Shown: positions 16,657-25,223 of the stretch, in pieces | Layout: the number at the start of each line of letters is the position of its first letter | Position numbering within the stretch: position 1 is the first letter of the stretch | Assembly (NCBI RefSeq): GCF_051903075.1 | Contig: NZ_CP182422.1 | Location: forward strand, 1,488,001 to 1,552,000 | Source: Embleya sp051903075 | GTDB taxonomy: Bacteria > Actinomycetota > Actinomycetes > Streptomycetales > Streptomycetaceae | Direction: 5' to 3' | DNA: 64,000 nucleotides | Notes under the pieces: generated by a model | Database searches by the model: none | Told to the model about the DNA's origin: nothing | What the model saw: only the letters and a program-made list of their open reading frames with translations | Position numbers and translations under genes: made by a program

Positions 16657-17211
16657 TCAGGCCCGGGTGAGTCGGGCCGCCTCGGCGAGTACGGTCAGCA
16701 CGGCGGCGATGCCCTGGCGCACCTCGGGGTCGGCGATCAGGCCCTCGGGGTCGATCCCGTCGCGGGCCACGCCCAGGCGTACGCAGGCCGCTTCGATCAC
16801 GTCGGCCCCGGTGTACCCGAGCACCGTGCGCAGCGACTCGTGCGCCTTGACCGCGCCGCCGGGGTTGGTCGAGGCGTTGATCCAGCCGACCGGCTTGTCG
16901 CTGGTCTCGACGCCGCCGACGGTCCAGTCGAGCAGGTTCTTGAACGAGCCGGGCAACGCGCCGGCGTACTCGGGCGTGGAGAACAGCACCGCGTCGGCGC
17001 CCTCGATCGCGGCGCGCAGCGCGACGACGGCCTGCGGCAACGGCTCGTGGTCGTCGTCGGGGTTGAAGTGCGGCAGCTCGGCGAGGCCGGGAAAGACGAC
17101 GGCGTCGACCCCCTCCGGTGCGACCACGGAAGCGGTCCGCACCACCGCGGAGTTGGTGGACTCCGCACGAAGCGACCCACTGATCACGAGCACCCGACGA
17201 TTCGCTGTCAT
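16657..17211 (-). CDS. NAD(P)H-dependent FMN reductase (flavodoxin-like)
   Basis: 184 residues. The flavin phosphate loop is SGSLRAESTN near the N-terminus, followed by FSTPEYAGALPGSFKNLLDW, which is diagnostic of the ArsH/ChrR/SsuE-like NADPH:FMN reductase family. The fold is a short flavodoxin that reduces FMN, quinones or other acceptors in the cytoplasm. The ATG at 17211 lacks a clear SD. It is divergent from the YbaK gene at 17311. Its exact acceptor is unknown. Confidence 0.9.
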   Translation of the reverse strand: MTANRRVLVISGSLRAESTNSAVVRTASVVAPEGVDAVVFPGLAELPHFNPDDDHEPLPQAVVALRAAIEGADAVLFSTPEYAGALPGSFKNLLDWTVGGVETSDKPVGWINASTNPGGAVKAHESLRTVLGYTGADVIEAACVRLGVARDGIDPEGLIADPEVRQGIAAVLTVLAEAARLTRA

Positions 17212-17310
17212 GGCCGGTCAAGGTAGCACCGCGCGCACTTCGCCGCCCGACGCCGACGGGTCGCCGGTATCGGTGCCGCAGTCGCGGCGCGCCGGTATTA
17301 ACCTCGCCCC

Positions 17311-17778
17311 ATGAACACGCCGGTCGAGAACGTCGCCGAGGCGCTGCGCGCGCTCGGCGCCACGGGTGGGATCCGCGCCTTCGCCGAGACGGTGCCGACC
17401 GCGGCGGCGGCCGCGGAGGTACTGGGCTGCGAGGTGGGCGCGATCGCCAACAGCCTGATCTTTTCCGCCGACGGCCGACCGCTCCTGGTGGTCACCAGCG
17501 GAGCGCACCGGGTCGACACCCGCGTGGTGGCCCGGCTGTTGGGCGTGCGCAAGGTGCGGCGCGCCGACCCGGAGTTCGTCCTCGCGGCTACCGGCCAAGA
17601 GGTCGGCGGGGTGGCCCCGGTGGGTCATCCGCAGCCGATCCGCACGCTGATCGACACGTGGTTGGACAAGCACGAGGTGGTCTGGGCCGGTGCGGGCGAC
17701 CACAACCACATGTATCCGACGACGTACGCGGAGCTGCTGCGGATGACGGGCGGGCAGGCGGCGGACGTCGAAGCGTGA
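17311..17778 (+). CDS. YbaK/EbsC-type aminoacyl-tRNA deacylase
   Basis: 155 residues covering one YbaK/ProX editing domain: AFAETVPTAAAAAEVLGCEVGAIANSLIF, then GRPLLVVTSGAHRVDTR, GQEVGGVAPVGHP and the final VVWAGAGDHNHMY. Family members hydrolyse mischarged aminoacyl-tRNAs such as Cys-tRNAPro in trans. The ATG has no SD. A TATTAA at 17296-17301, 9 nt upstream, suggests a leaderless mRNA. Its stop codon directly abuts the stop of the convergent methyltransferase gene (TGA|TCA at 17776-17781). Confidence 0.9.
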   Translation: MNTPVENVAEALRALGATGGIRAFAETVPTAAAAAEVLGCEVGAIANSLIFSADGRPLLVVTSGAHRVDTRVVARLLGVRKVRRADPEFVLAATGQEVGGVAPVGHPQPIRTLIDTWLDKHEVVWAGAGDHNHMYPTTYAELLRMTGGQAADVEA

Positions 17779-18441
17779 TCAGCGGGGCCGGCGCACGATC
17801 GTCTCCCAATGGGCCCAGCGGCCCGCCGGCGGGTCCAGTCGTGGGCTGTATTCGGCGCGCAGGGGCAGGACCGGCTCGAAGTCGGCCAACAGCGCCTCCA
17901 GTTCGGCGCGGCCGTAGTAGTGCACGACGAGGCCCGCCTTGAAGCCCTCCAGGTAGCGGAAGGTCCGCCCCCCGTCGGGGTGTTCGTCCAAGACCTCGTG
18001 CGCCTCGACCGCCTCGGTCTCGGCCGAGGCGGTGCGCAGCGCGAACAGGCCGCCGGGGGCCACCCGTTCCAGCGAACCGCGCACCATGTCCCGGGCGGCG
18101 GCGCGGGTGCCGTGCTGATGCACCTGAATCCCGACCACGACGTCGTATCGCCGCCCAGGCGGCAGATCGTCCTGGGTGCCGTGCACCAACGGCACTCCCG
18201 GCTCCCGCAGCGCCAGTTGCTCCAGCGCGATCCGGGACGGGTCGACCCCGACCAGTTCCAGCCCACCGCGCCGCAGCGGAATCAGGTTCCGCCCGTTGCC
18301 ACACCCGATCTCCACCCCGGAGACCCCGGGCGCCGCCACCTCCAGGATCCGCGCCACGAACGCGTCGGGCCCGGCGTCGGCGTACATCCCGTCCGCGTAG
18401 GCGTCGTCCCAAAACTCCACGGCGATCCGGTGCGCATCCAT
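17779..18441 (-). CDS. Class I SAM-dependent methyltransferase
   Basis: 220 residues. Motif I is GVEIGCGNGRNLIPL (SAM-binding Gly loop), motif II is LELVGVDPSRIALEQLA, and YDVVVGIQVHQHG is the post-II strand. The C-terminal part (FRYLEGFKAGLVVHYYGRAELEALL) should form the substrate pocket. Substrate unknown. It starts only 4 nt after the VWA gene ends and so is the third gene of the MoxR-VWA operon, though a functional link is unproven. Confidence 0.88.
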   Translation of the reverse strand: MDAHRIAVEFWDDAYADGMYADAGPDAFVARILEVAAPGVSGVEIGCGNGRNLIPLRRGGLELVGVDPSRIALEQLALREPGVPLVHGTQDDLPPGRRYDVVVGIQVHQHGTRAAARDMVRGSLERVAPGGLFALRTASAETEAVEAHEVLDEHPDGGRTFRYLEGFKAGLVVHYYGRAELEALLADFEPVLPLRAEYSPRLDPPAGRWAHWETIVRRPR

Positions 18442-18445
18442 GTGG

Positions 18446-19867
18446 TCAGGCCAACTCCCCTACAAATCGGCCCAATTGGGCCAGGTTGCGGCACTCGATC
18501 AGGGGGATGTGTCGGGCGTACACGCCGGCGATCGAGTCTCCGGTGTCCCAGTCGCGCTCGGGCTCCGGGTTGAGCCACCAGGCGTGGCGGGCCGGGGTGA
18601 CCATCGCCACCAGGGCGGACAGGGCCGGGTCCTGGTAGTTGTTGCGGGCGTCGCCCAGGATCAGCAGGGAGGTCTTGGGGCCGATCACGTCGCCGTAGTG
18701 CTCGACGAAGACCTTGAAGGCGTGTCCGTAGTCGCTGTGTCCGCTCAGCCGCACCAGGTTCGCCTCGGCGGTCAGCCGGCGCATCGCCTCGCCCACGTCG
18801 CCGCCGGGCCGTTCGAAGAACCGGGTCACCTCGTCCAGCGTGTCGATGAACGCGAACACCCGTACCCGGGCGAACTGTTCGCGCAGTGCGTAGGCGAGCA
18901 GCAGGGTGAAGTGGGCGAACGAGGCGACCGATTCGCTGGCGTCGCACAGCACCACCAACTCGGGCTTGTGCGGTCGGCGCGGCCGATGCCGGGTGGTCAG
19001 CGGCACGCCGCCGGTGGACAACGACGCGCGCACCGTCCGGCGAAAGTCCAATCGGCCGCTGCGGCCCGCGCGTTGCCGGACGGTCAGTCGGGTGGCCAGG
19101 CGCTGCGCGAGGGGTTGCACCTCGCGGCGCAGCGCCACCAGGTCGGCTCGGCTCGCGCGCAGGATGTCCAGGTTCTCCACGGCCGGCCGCACCGCCGTCT
19201 CGGCGACTCGTTCGATGCCGCGTTCCTCGGCGAGGCGGCGGCGTACGTCGGCCAGGATGTGTGCGTTCAGCCGGCCCACCCGGGCCTGGATCATCCGCCG
19301 GGCGTTGCGTTCGGCAACCCCGCCGGGGAGTTGCCCGCCCAGTACCGCGCGCAGCAGGCCGGCCATCAGCGTCTTGGGGTCGAGCGCCCGGCCGACCAGC
19401 TGTGCGGACCACGAGTAGCCCGACGCGCCCTCGAAGCCGGCGAACCGGCCGACCGCCTCGCGGGCCAGCGCGCGCAGCGCGATCTCGTCGTCGGTGAGCA
19501 GGAGTTCCCGCAGCCGGTCGCGGAATGCCTCGGCATCGGCGGCGTCGGTGTCCAAAGCGGGGGCATCCGGGGCGGGGGCGCTGTCGGCCGGCGCCTCCGC
19601 CGGTGGTTCCGGCGTCCACTCCGGGCTTTCCGGGCCCTTCGGGCTCTCCCCGAGCGGGAACCACAGCTCGAAGAGAGTGTCGAAGACCGGCCGATGGGTG
19701 TGGCGTTTGACCAGCGACGCGGCGTAGGCGGCGCGCAGCGTCTCGCGGTCGGCGAGGTCGAGCACGGTCAATGCGCGCGCGGCGTCGAGCCCTTCGGCGA
19801 GCGACACCGGCAACCCGCCGTGCCGCAGCGCCCGGACGAACCCGGTGTGTCGATCCAGGAGCGACAT
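18446..19867 (-). CDS. VWA domain protein of the CoxE type
   Basis: 473 residues. The C-terminal VWA domain has the MIDAS motif LCDASESVASF (DxSxS), with a downstream SGHSDYGHAF and LLILGDARNNY. The long N-terminal region is helical (LPVSLAEGLDAARAL, LREAVG-like), with an acidic Pro-rich linker around residues 75-110. CoxE-type proteins work with MoxR AAA+ ATPases as chaperones that insert metal cofactors or remodel protein complexes. The MoxR gene is 6 nt upstream, consistent with such a pair. The client protein is not identifiable here. Confidence 0.9.
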   Translation of the reverse strand: MSLLDRHTGFVRALRHGGLPVSLAEGLDAARALTVLDLADRETLRAAYAASLVKRHTHRPVFDTLFELWFPLGESPKGPESPEWTPEPPAEAPADSAPAPDAPALDTDAADAEAFRDRLRELLLTDDEIALRALAREAVGRFAGFEGASGYSWSAQLVGRALDPKTLMAGLLRAVLGGQLPGGVAERNARRMIQARVGRLNAHILADVRRRLAEERGIERVAETAVRPAVENLDILRASRADLVALRREVQPLAQRLATRLTVRQRAGRSGRLDFRRTVRASLSTGGVPLTTRHRPRRPHKPELVVLCDASESVASFAHFTLLLAYALREQFARVRVFAFIDTLDEVTRFFERPGGDVGEAMRRLTAEANLVRLSGHSDYGHAFKVFVEHYGDVIGPKTSLLILGDARNNYQDPALSALVAMVTPARHAWWLNPEPERDWDTGDSIAGVYARHIPLIECRNLAQLGRFVGELA

Positions 19868-19873
19868 CGGCGG

Positions 19874-20740
19874 TCAGCCGCCGAGGCCGGGCAGGCCGAG
19901 TTCCTTCGCGGCCCGCGTGTGGTCGGCGACGTGCTTGAGCACGACTCCGAGGGTGCGCGCGATGGTCTCCTCGTCCAGGTCGTCGGCCTCGAGGGCGAGC
20001 AGCGTGTGCGCCCAGTCCAGGCTCTCCGCGATGGACGGCGCCTTCTTGAGTTCGAGGGCGCGCAGCGAGGCGACGGTGCGGACCACCTGTTCGGCCAGGT
20101 GCGCGCGGATCCCGGGCACCCGGGTGAGCACGATGTCCCGCTCGCGCTCCGGCGTCGGGTAGTCGATGTAGAGGTAGAGGCAGCGGCGCTTCAGCGCCTC
20201 GCTCAGCTCGCGGGTGGCGTTGGAGGTGAGCACCACGAACGGGCGCTGCGAGGCGGTGATGGTGCCCAGTTCGGGGATGGTGACCTGGAAGTCGGACAGC
20301 ACCTCCAGGAGCAGCCCCTCGACCTCGACGTCGGCCTTGTCGGTCTCGTCGATCAGCAGCACGGTGGGCTCGTCCCGGCGGATCGCGGTGAGCAGCGGGC
20401 GGGCGAGCAGGAACTCCTCGGCGAAGATGCCGGCGCGCGCCTCGTCCCAGCCGTCCACCCCGGCCTGGATGCGCAGGAGTTGTTTGCGGTAGTCCCACTC
20501 GTACAGCGCCCGGGACTCGTCCAGGCCCTCGTAGCACTGGAGTCGGATCAGCGCCGAGGACGTGGCCGCCGCGACCGCCTTGGCCAACTCGGTCTTGCCC
20601 ACCCCCGCCGGTCCCTCGATCAGCAGCGGTTTGCCCAGCGCGTCGGCCAGGAAGACGGCGGTGGCGATGCCGGGGTCGGTCAGGTAGTCGACCGCGCCGA
20701 GCCGGGTGCGGGCGTCCTCGGGCGAGGCGAACATCGTCAT
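19874..20740 (-). CDS. MoxR-family AAA+ ATPase
   Basis: 288 residues from ATG 20740 (GAGGAG 9-14 nt upstream; an extended open frame further upstream has no SD). Walker A is EGPAGVGKTEL, Walker B is VLLIDETDKAD, sensor 1 is VVLTSNATREL, and RRCLYLYIDYP carries the Arg finger region. MoxR proteins power chaperone-like remodelling together with VWA partners, one of which is encoded next (18446-19867). A TGACG-N3-CGTCA palindrome lies 140 nt upstream, in the region shared with the divergent slipin gene. Confidence 0.92.
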   Translation of the reverse strand: MTMFASPEDARTRLGAVDYLTDPGIATAVFLADALGKPLLIEGPAGVGKTELAKAVAAATSSALIRLQCYEGLDESRALYEWDYRKQLLRIQAGVDGWDEARAGIFAEEFLLARPLLTAIRRDEPTVLLIDETDKADVEVEGLLLEVLSDFQVTIPELGTITASQRPFVVLTSNATRELSEALKRRCLYLYIDYPTPERERDIVLTRVPGIRAHLAEQVVRTVASLRALELKKAPSIAESLDWAHTLLALEADDLDEETIARTLGVVLKHVADHTRAAKELGLPGLGG

Positions 20741-20879
20741 CGTGGTGCACTCCTCGCGGGCGATCGCGGCCGGCCGGTGTGCCGGATCCGGCGCCGGCCG
20801 CCCCCTCAAGTTACAAGAGGGGCCGGTCGGCAGGATACGAGCGGGGCCGGGTCGGCTCCACCACGCCCTCCGGCTTGGC

Positions 20880-20892
20880 TGACGTGGCGTCA
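20880..20892. promoter_or_regulatory. Palindrome TGACG-TGG-CGTCA between MoxR and slipin genes
   Basis: Perfect 5-bp arms with a 3-nt centre, inside the wider GGCTTGGCTGACG context that is repeated at 25182-25194. It is a possible operator for one or both divergent operons. The TTGACG at 20905-20910, 16 nt and TAGGGA at 20927-20932 beside it is a possible slipin promoter. Confidence 0.5.
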
Positions 20893-20975
20893 CATGACCG
20901 ATTCTTGACGCCGATCACACCGTCCGTAGGGAGTTCCCCGGTCCATGTGCGGCCTCGGGTTCCTAGCATCGAGAC

Positions 20976-22058
20976 ATGGACATCGCGGTGGGTTTCGTCA
21001 TCGGGATCGTGGTCGCCATGCTGATCGTGGTGGCCAAGGGCGCACGCGTGGTACAGCAGTACGAACGTGGGGTGGTGTTCCGGCTCGGCCGGGTCAGGCA
21101 GCGGGTCCGCCAGCCCGGATTCCACGTGATCGTGCCGTTCTTCGACCGGATGCGGAAGGTCAACATCCAGATCATCACGATGCCCATCCCGGCTCAAGAG
21201 GGCATCACCCGGGACAACGTGACGGTGCGGGTGGACGCGGTCGTCTACTTCCGGGTGCACGACCCCGCGCGGGCGATCGTCGAGGTGCAGAACCACGTGT
21301 TCGCGATCGAGCAGGTGGCGCAGACCTCGCTGCGCTCGATCATCGGCAAGAGCGATCTGGACGACCTGCTCTCCAACCGCGAGGAACTGCACCGGGGCCT
21401 CGCCCTGATGATCGACAGCCCGGCGGTGGGCTGGGGTGTGGAGATCGACCGGGTCGAGCTCAAGGACGTACAGCTGCCCGAGTCGATGAAGCGGTCGATG
21501 TCGCGCCAGGCCGAGGCGGAGCGTGAGCGGCGCTCGCGGATCATCACCGCCGACGGCGAGTTCCAGGCGTCCAAGAAGCTCGCGGCGGCGGCCGACGAGA
21601 TGTCCCAGTCGCCGGCCGCGCTGCAACTGCGGCTGCTGCAGACGGTGGTCGAGGTGGCCGCGGAGAAGAACTCGACGCTGGTGATGCCGTTCCCGGTGGA
21701 GATGTTGCGCTTCTTCGAGAACTTCCCGAACGGCGGGGGTGGGCCGGAGCCGCGCGATCCGGCGGTGGCGCGGGCCGCGGTGAAGGCGGTCGCGCAGGCG
21801 GCGGCGCGGGTCGCGGACGGGGGCGAGAGCAGGGGCGAGGAGGGGTCCGCGGACGAGCGGGCCGCGGCGGTCGCGGCCTCGGCGTCGGCACTGGGGGACG
21901 AGGATCGACCGGTGACGGCGGTGGTGTCGGCCGTACCGCCGATGCCGCCCGCGCCCCGGGTTCCGCCGGTGCCGGCCGCGCCGCCGATCGTGCCGCCTGC
22001 CGCGCCGCCGGTAAAGCCCCGGCAAGATGAGGGGTTTCCACCCTCCGACCACGGCTGA
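20976..22058 (+). CDS. Slipin / SPFH-domain membrane scaffold protein
   Basis: 360 residues. The N-terminal membrane anchor is residues 2-22 (AVGFVIGIVVAMLIVV). The SPFH (band 7) domain follows: VVQQYERGVVFRLGRV, PGFHVIVPFFDRMRKVN, VTVRVDAVVYFRV and LRSIIGKSDLDDLLSNRE are stomatin/slipin signatures. The Ala/Glu-rich coiled coil (RQAEAERERRSRIITADGE) drives oligomerisation. The tail is Ala/Pro-rich low complexity. Slipins organise membrane microdomains. The three AIM24 genes follow, the first after 21 nt. Candidate -10 elements at 20927 and 20964 (TAGCAT) suggest more than one start. Confidence 0.9.
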   Translation: MDIAVGFVIGIVVAMLIVVAKGARVVQQYERGVVFRLGRVRQRVRQPGFHVIVPFFDRMRKVNIQIITMPIPAQEGITRDNVTVRVDAVVYFRVHDPARAIVEVQNHVFAIEQVAQTSLRSIIGKSDLDDLLSNREELHRGLALMIDSPAVGWGVEIDRVELKDVQLPESMKRSMSRQAEAERERRSRIITADGEFQASKKLAAAADEMSQSPAALQLRLLQTVVEVAAEKNSTLVMPFPVEMLRFFENFPNGGGGPEPRDPAVARAAVKAVAQAAARVADGGESRGEEGSADERAAAVAASASALGDEDRPVTAVVSAVPPMPPAPRVPPVPAAPPIVPPAAPPVKPRQDEGFPPSDHG

Positions 22059-22079
22059 CCCGCTGCTAACTTCCCCACC

Positions 22080-22718
22080 GTGGCGACCTTTGTGATGCAG
22101 GGCACGCGAGTTCTCGCGGTGGGCTTGGGCGGAGAGGCGGTCAAGGCCCGGAACGGGACGATGATCGCCTATGACGGACGAATGACCTTCAAACGATTGT
22201 CCGGTGGGGGTGAGGGGCTGCGCGGGATGGTGACCCGCCGGCTCACCGGCGAGGGCATGACCCTCATGGAGGTGAGCGGCGAGGGCACGTGCTGGTTCGC
22301 GGACCGGGCCACCGAGATCAACCTCGTGCACCTGAGCGGCGAGACGCTGCACGTGGAGTCGAGCAACCTGCTCGCGGTCGAGCAGAGCCTGCGTACCGGT
22401 ACCGAGTTCACCGGGCTGCACGGCGCGACCAGCGGGCAGGGCCTGTTCACCACGACCGTCTCGGGTCAGGGCACGGTCGCGGTGACCTCCGACGGGCCGG
22501 CGATCGTACTGCGGGTGTCGCAGGGCGAACCGCTGTCCGTCGACCCGGGGGCGTACGTCGCGCACACCGGGCAGCTCCGCAAGGAGTTCGTCAAGGACGT
22601 GAACTGGCGCACGTTCATCGGCGAGGGATCCGGCGAGAGCGTGCAGTTGCGCTTCGAGGGCGACGGGTTGGTGTACGTACAGCCCACCGAGCGGCAGACC
22701 ATCGGGGGGCAGACGTGA
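22080..22718 (+). CDS. AIM24-family protein (first of three)
   Basis: 212 residues from GTG 22080. The AIM24/DUF124 pattern is clear: VKARNGTMIAYDGRMTFKRL, a Gly-rich TRRLTGEGMTLMEVSG, LVHLSGETLHVESSNLLA and GQGLFTTTVSGQG. The fold is a trimeric beta-helix-like barrel related to TRAP-like proteins; the bacterial function is unsettled. No SD is seen. TAACTT at 22067-22072 lies 7 nt before the GTG, so leaderless transcription is possible in addition to read-through from the slipin gene. Its stop overlaps the next start (GTGA). Confidence 0.88.
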   Translation: MATFVMQGTRVLAVGLGGEAVKARNGTMIAYDGRMTFKRLSGGGEGLRGMVTRRLTGEGMTLMEVSGEGTCWFADRATEINLVHLSGETLHVESSNLLAVEQSLRTGTEFTGLHGATSGQGLFTTTVSGQGTVAVTSDGPAIVLRVSQGEPLSVDPGAYVAHTGQLRKEFVKDVNWRTFIGEGSGESVQLRFEGDGLVYVQPTERQTIGGQT

Positions 22719-23362
22719 CGTTCGACCAGCTCAACTCCAAGATGATCGAGGCCACCGTGCGGCCCGGGCAGACGCTGTACTGCCTGCGCGGCGCGATGTT
22801 GGCCTACCGGGGCGAGGTCTCCTTCACCCCGACCAGCACCGGGGCGCAGGGCGTCGGCGGGATGATCGGTCGGCGTCTGGCCGGCGAATCGGTGCCGTTG
22901 ATGAAGGCCGAGGGCGACGGCCGGGTGATGTTCGGCTACGCGGGCCGGCACGTGCACCTGATCGAGATCACCGGCGACACCCTGCACATCGAGGCCGACC
23001 GGCTGATGGTGTTCGAGGACAGCCTCCAGCAGGGCACGATGTTCATGGGCTCGCAGGGCGGCGTGCGCGGGATGATCCGCGGCCAGGTGACCGGCCAGGG
23101 CCTGTTCACCACCACGCTGACCGGGCGCGGCTGGTGCGCGGTGCTCGCGCACGGCGGGGTGATCGAACTGCCGGTCCAGCCGGGCCGGTCGATCCACGTC
23201 GACCCACAGGCGTACATCGCGCACCGGGGGCAACTCGACAACCGGATCGGCGCCAACGTCGGCTGGCGCGACGTGATCGGGCGCGGCTCGGGCGAGGCGT
23301 TCCAGTTGGAACTGTCCGGCACCGGCACGGTCTACGTCCAGGCGAGCGAGGAGAAGCTGTGA
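22715..23362 (+). CDS. AIM24-family protein (second of three)
   Basis: 215 residues from GTG 22715, which overlaps the preceding stop by 4 nt (GTGA). It is a paralogue of its neighbour: LYCLRGAMLAYRGEVSF, MIGRRLAGESVPLMKAEG, HLIEITGDTLHIEADRLMVFE and GQGLFTTTLTGRG line up directly. The overlap implies coupled translation and probably a fixed stoichiometry, perhaps a hetero-oligomer. Function unknown. Confidence 0.9.
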   Translation: MTFDQLNSKMIEATVRPGQTLYCLRGAMLAYRGEVSFTPTSTGAQGVGGMIGRRLAGESVPLMKAEGDGRVMFGYAGRHVHLIEITGDTLHIEADRLMVFEDSLQQGTMFMGSQGGVRGMIRGQVTGQGLFTTTLTGRGWCAVLAHGGVIELPVQPGRSIHVDPQAYIAHRGQLDNRIGANVGWRDVIGRGSGEAFQLELSGTGTVYVQASEEKL

Positions 23363-24120
23363 GCGGCCCGGGTTCCGGCACGACCGTGTACGACGCGCGC
23401 TCGCTGCCCCAGGACGACAACGTCAATCCCTACTCCTTCTGCGTGGCGCTCGACGGCGAGTGGTTCGTGCAGAAGGGCAAGATGATCGCCTACTACGGGC
23501 GGATCAAGTTCGAGGCGCTGGGCGTGGGCGCGCTGGACCGGCTGGTCACCGCCAACTTCAACTCGCCGCTGTACATCCAGGACTGGATCGTCGCGCAGGG
23601 CAAGGGCCGACTCCTGCTCGCCGACCGCGGGTTCGACGTCAACTCGTACGACCTGGAGGTGGGCAACCTGACCATCCGGGCGGCCAACCTGCTCGCGTTC
23701 CAGCCGGGTCTGGACCTCAAGCAGTCGATCGTGCCCGGGTTCGTCACGCTGATCGGGACCGGCAAGTTCGTCGCCGCGTCCAACGGCGCGGTGCACTTCG
23801 TCGAACCGCCGATCCGGGTGGACCCGGAGGCGCTGCTGGGCTGGGCCGACTGTCCGACGCCGTGCCACCACTTCGACACCAAGTACATGCGCGGCGCGCT
23901 CGGCATGGCCCGGCGGCTGACCGGGATCGGCGGCGCGTCGGGCGAGGAGCACCAGTACGACTTCGTCGGGACCGGGACGGTGCTGATGCAGTCCTCGGAG
24001 ATCTCCATCGACCCGAACCTGATCCCGGCGCAGACCGCGCAGCAGAACCAGCCGCCGGGGGCGCAGAACATCCCGGGGCTGCCGAATCTGCCGGGGCGGC
24101 TGGGTCGGTTGTTGCAGTAG
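23359..24120 (+). CDS. AIM24-family protein (third of three, longer and divergent)
   Basis: 253 residues from GTG 23359, again overlapping the previous stop by 4 nt. It keeps the AIM24 core (VQKGKMIAYYGRIKFEALG, LEVGNLTIRAANLLAF, FVTLIGTGKFVAAS), but has CPTPCHHFDTKYMRGALGMARRL and a Pro/Asn/Gln-rich tail not found in the other two. The closely spaced Cys and His residues could bind metal (inference). It ends the slipin-AIM24 operon at a 12-bp-stem terminator. Confidence 0.88.
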   Translation: MSGPGSGTTVYDARSLPQDDNVNPYSFCVALDGEWFVQKGKMIAYYGRIKFEALGVGALDRLVTANFNSPLYIQDWIVAQGKGRLLLADRGFDVNSYDLEVGNLTIRAANLLAFQPGLDLKQSIVPGFVTLIGTGKFVAASNGAVHFVEPPIRVDPEALLGWADCPTPCHHFDTKYMRGALGMARRLTGIGGASGEEHQYDFVGTGTVLMQSSEISIDPNLIPAQTAQQNQPPGAQNIPGLPNLPGRLGRLLQ

Positions 24121-24152
24121 CGGGAACCGACGGCGGGTTCGGGCCGTTGACC

Positions 24153-24192
24153 TGGCGAGGCCCTTCACTGGGGACGGTGGAGGGCCTCGCCA
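24153..24192. terminator. Bidirectional terminator after the AIM24 operon
   Basis: TGGCGAGGCCCT (24153-24164) and AGGGCCTCGCCA (24181-24192) form a perfect 12-bp stem with a 16-nt loop, between convergent genes. Confidence 0.75.
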
Positions 24193-24227
24193 ATGCCTCG
24201 GCCGGCCGGTCGGCTTGTGCCCCCGGC

Positions 24228-25136
24228 CTACAGCTGGTCGGCCAGGTCGCTGTCCGCGGCCACCTCGCGCAGGAGTTGCACCAGGACGTCGACGCCCTCG
24301 TGGTCGGTGTCGGCGCGCCAGAAGGCGGTCACCGCGACGTCCGGCGCCCCCGTCAGCGGGACCTGGACGACCCCGCGCACCGGCCGCTGCCGGGCCCAGC
24401 CGCGCGGCGACAGGCCGACCCCCTGGCGGTCCACGACGCGCGCGATCACGTCGTCCACGCTGCCGTACGCCTCGACGATGTCGGTCGCGCCCGAGCGCCG
24501 CAGCGCCTCGGTGACGCGCGTGTACAGCCGGGGATGCGGTTGGCGCGGCCACACCACGATCGGCTCGCCGCAGCCGACCAGCTCGGTCAGGTCCACCGAG
24601 CGCCGTTCGGCGAAGGGGTGCTCCTGCGGGAACAGCGCGACGAAGGCGAACGTGCCGACCCGGGCCGACTCGAAGCCGGAGCCCAGGTCCGGCAGCCAGC
24701 CCAGGCCCGCGTCGAGCACCCCCTCGCGCACGTCGGCCACCTGGCGCGCGGTCGGCTCGCTGGTCCACTGCACGCGCAGCGCGGGGTGGCGGATGTGCAG
24801 CGCGGAGATCGCGGCCGACACGAGCGAGGGGCCCAGGCCGGAGGTATACCCCACACGCACCTGCCCGGCGTCCCAGGTGGCCCGCCGCCGTACCTCCGCG
24901 CACGCGTCGTCGAGCACCCGCAACGACTCGTCGAGCCGACTGCGGAACACCTCGCCGAGCGGGGTGAGCGCCACCGGCAGCGAGGAGCGGTCCACGAGCC
25001 GGGTGCCGAGCTGCTGCTCCAGCCGGCGTACGGCCTTGCTCACCATCGGTTGGGACAGGTACAGCCGAGCGGCGGCCCGGCCGAAGTGCCGCTCCTCGGC
25101 GACCGCCAGGAAACATCTCAGGTCGCGCAGTTCCAT
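24228..25136 (-). CDS. LysR-family transcriptional regulator
   Basis: 302 residues from ATG 25136 (AGGTGGG upstream). The HTH is LRCFLAVAEERHFGRAAARLYLSQPMVSKAVRRLEQQLGTRL. The effector domain starts QVRVGYTSGLGPSLV. It resembles the small-aromatic or catabolic LysR group. It is divergent from an amidohydrolase gene. A perfect 17-bp palindrome with the LysR T-N11-A layout is 12 nt upstream of its start, so autoregulation and control of the amidohydrolase are likely. Confidence 0.92.
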   Translation of the reverse strand: MELRDLRCFLAVAEERHFGRAAARLYLSQPMVSKAVRRLEQQLGTRLVDRSSLPVALTPLGEVFRSRLDESLRVLDDACAEVRRRATWDAGQVRVGYTSGLGPSLVSAAISALHIRHPALRVQWTSEPTARQVADVREGVLDAGLGWLPDLGSGFESARVGTFAFVALFPQEHPFAERRSVDLTELVGCGEPIVVWPRQPHPRLYTRVTEALRRSGATDIVEAYGSVDDVIARVVDRQGVGLSPRGWARQRPVRGVVQVPLTGAPDVAVTAFWRADTDHEGVDVLVQLLREVAADSDLADQL

Positions 25137-25147
25137 GGAAACCCACC

Positions 25148-25164
25148 TATGCCGTGTCGGCATA
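25148..25164. promoter_or_regulatory. LysR-type operator TATGCCG-TGT-CGGCATA
   Basis: Perfect inverted repeat with 7-bp arms and a 3-nt centre, containing the T-N11-A core (ATGCCGTGTCGGCAT). It sits between the LysR gene and the divergent amidohydrolase gene. Confidence 0.7.
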
Positions 25165-25187
25165 ACGTTAGCAACAACAGGGGCTTG

Positions 25188-25204
25188 GCTGACGCCCCGT
25201 CAGC
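25188..25204. promoter_or_regulatory. Palindrome GCTGACG-CCC-CGTCAGC
   Basis: Perfect 7-bp arms. The TGACG-N3-CGTCA core and the upstream GGCTTGG context are shared with the site at 20880-20892. It lies between the LysR operator and the 11-bp repeats. Confidence 0.6.
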
Positions 25205-25223
25205 AGGTTTCCTTGGGAGCGCG

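Noticed and set aside
15221..17221. A single 666-residue protein joining the EEP domain to upstream sequence
   Set aside because: The upstream part overlaps the FMN reductase in another frame and is Arg-rich shadow sequence. The EEP gene starts downstream.
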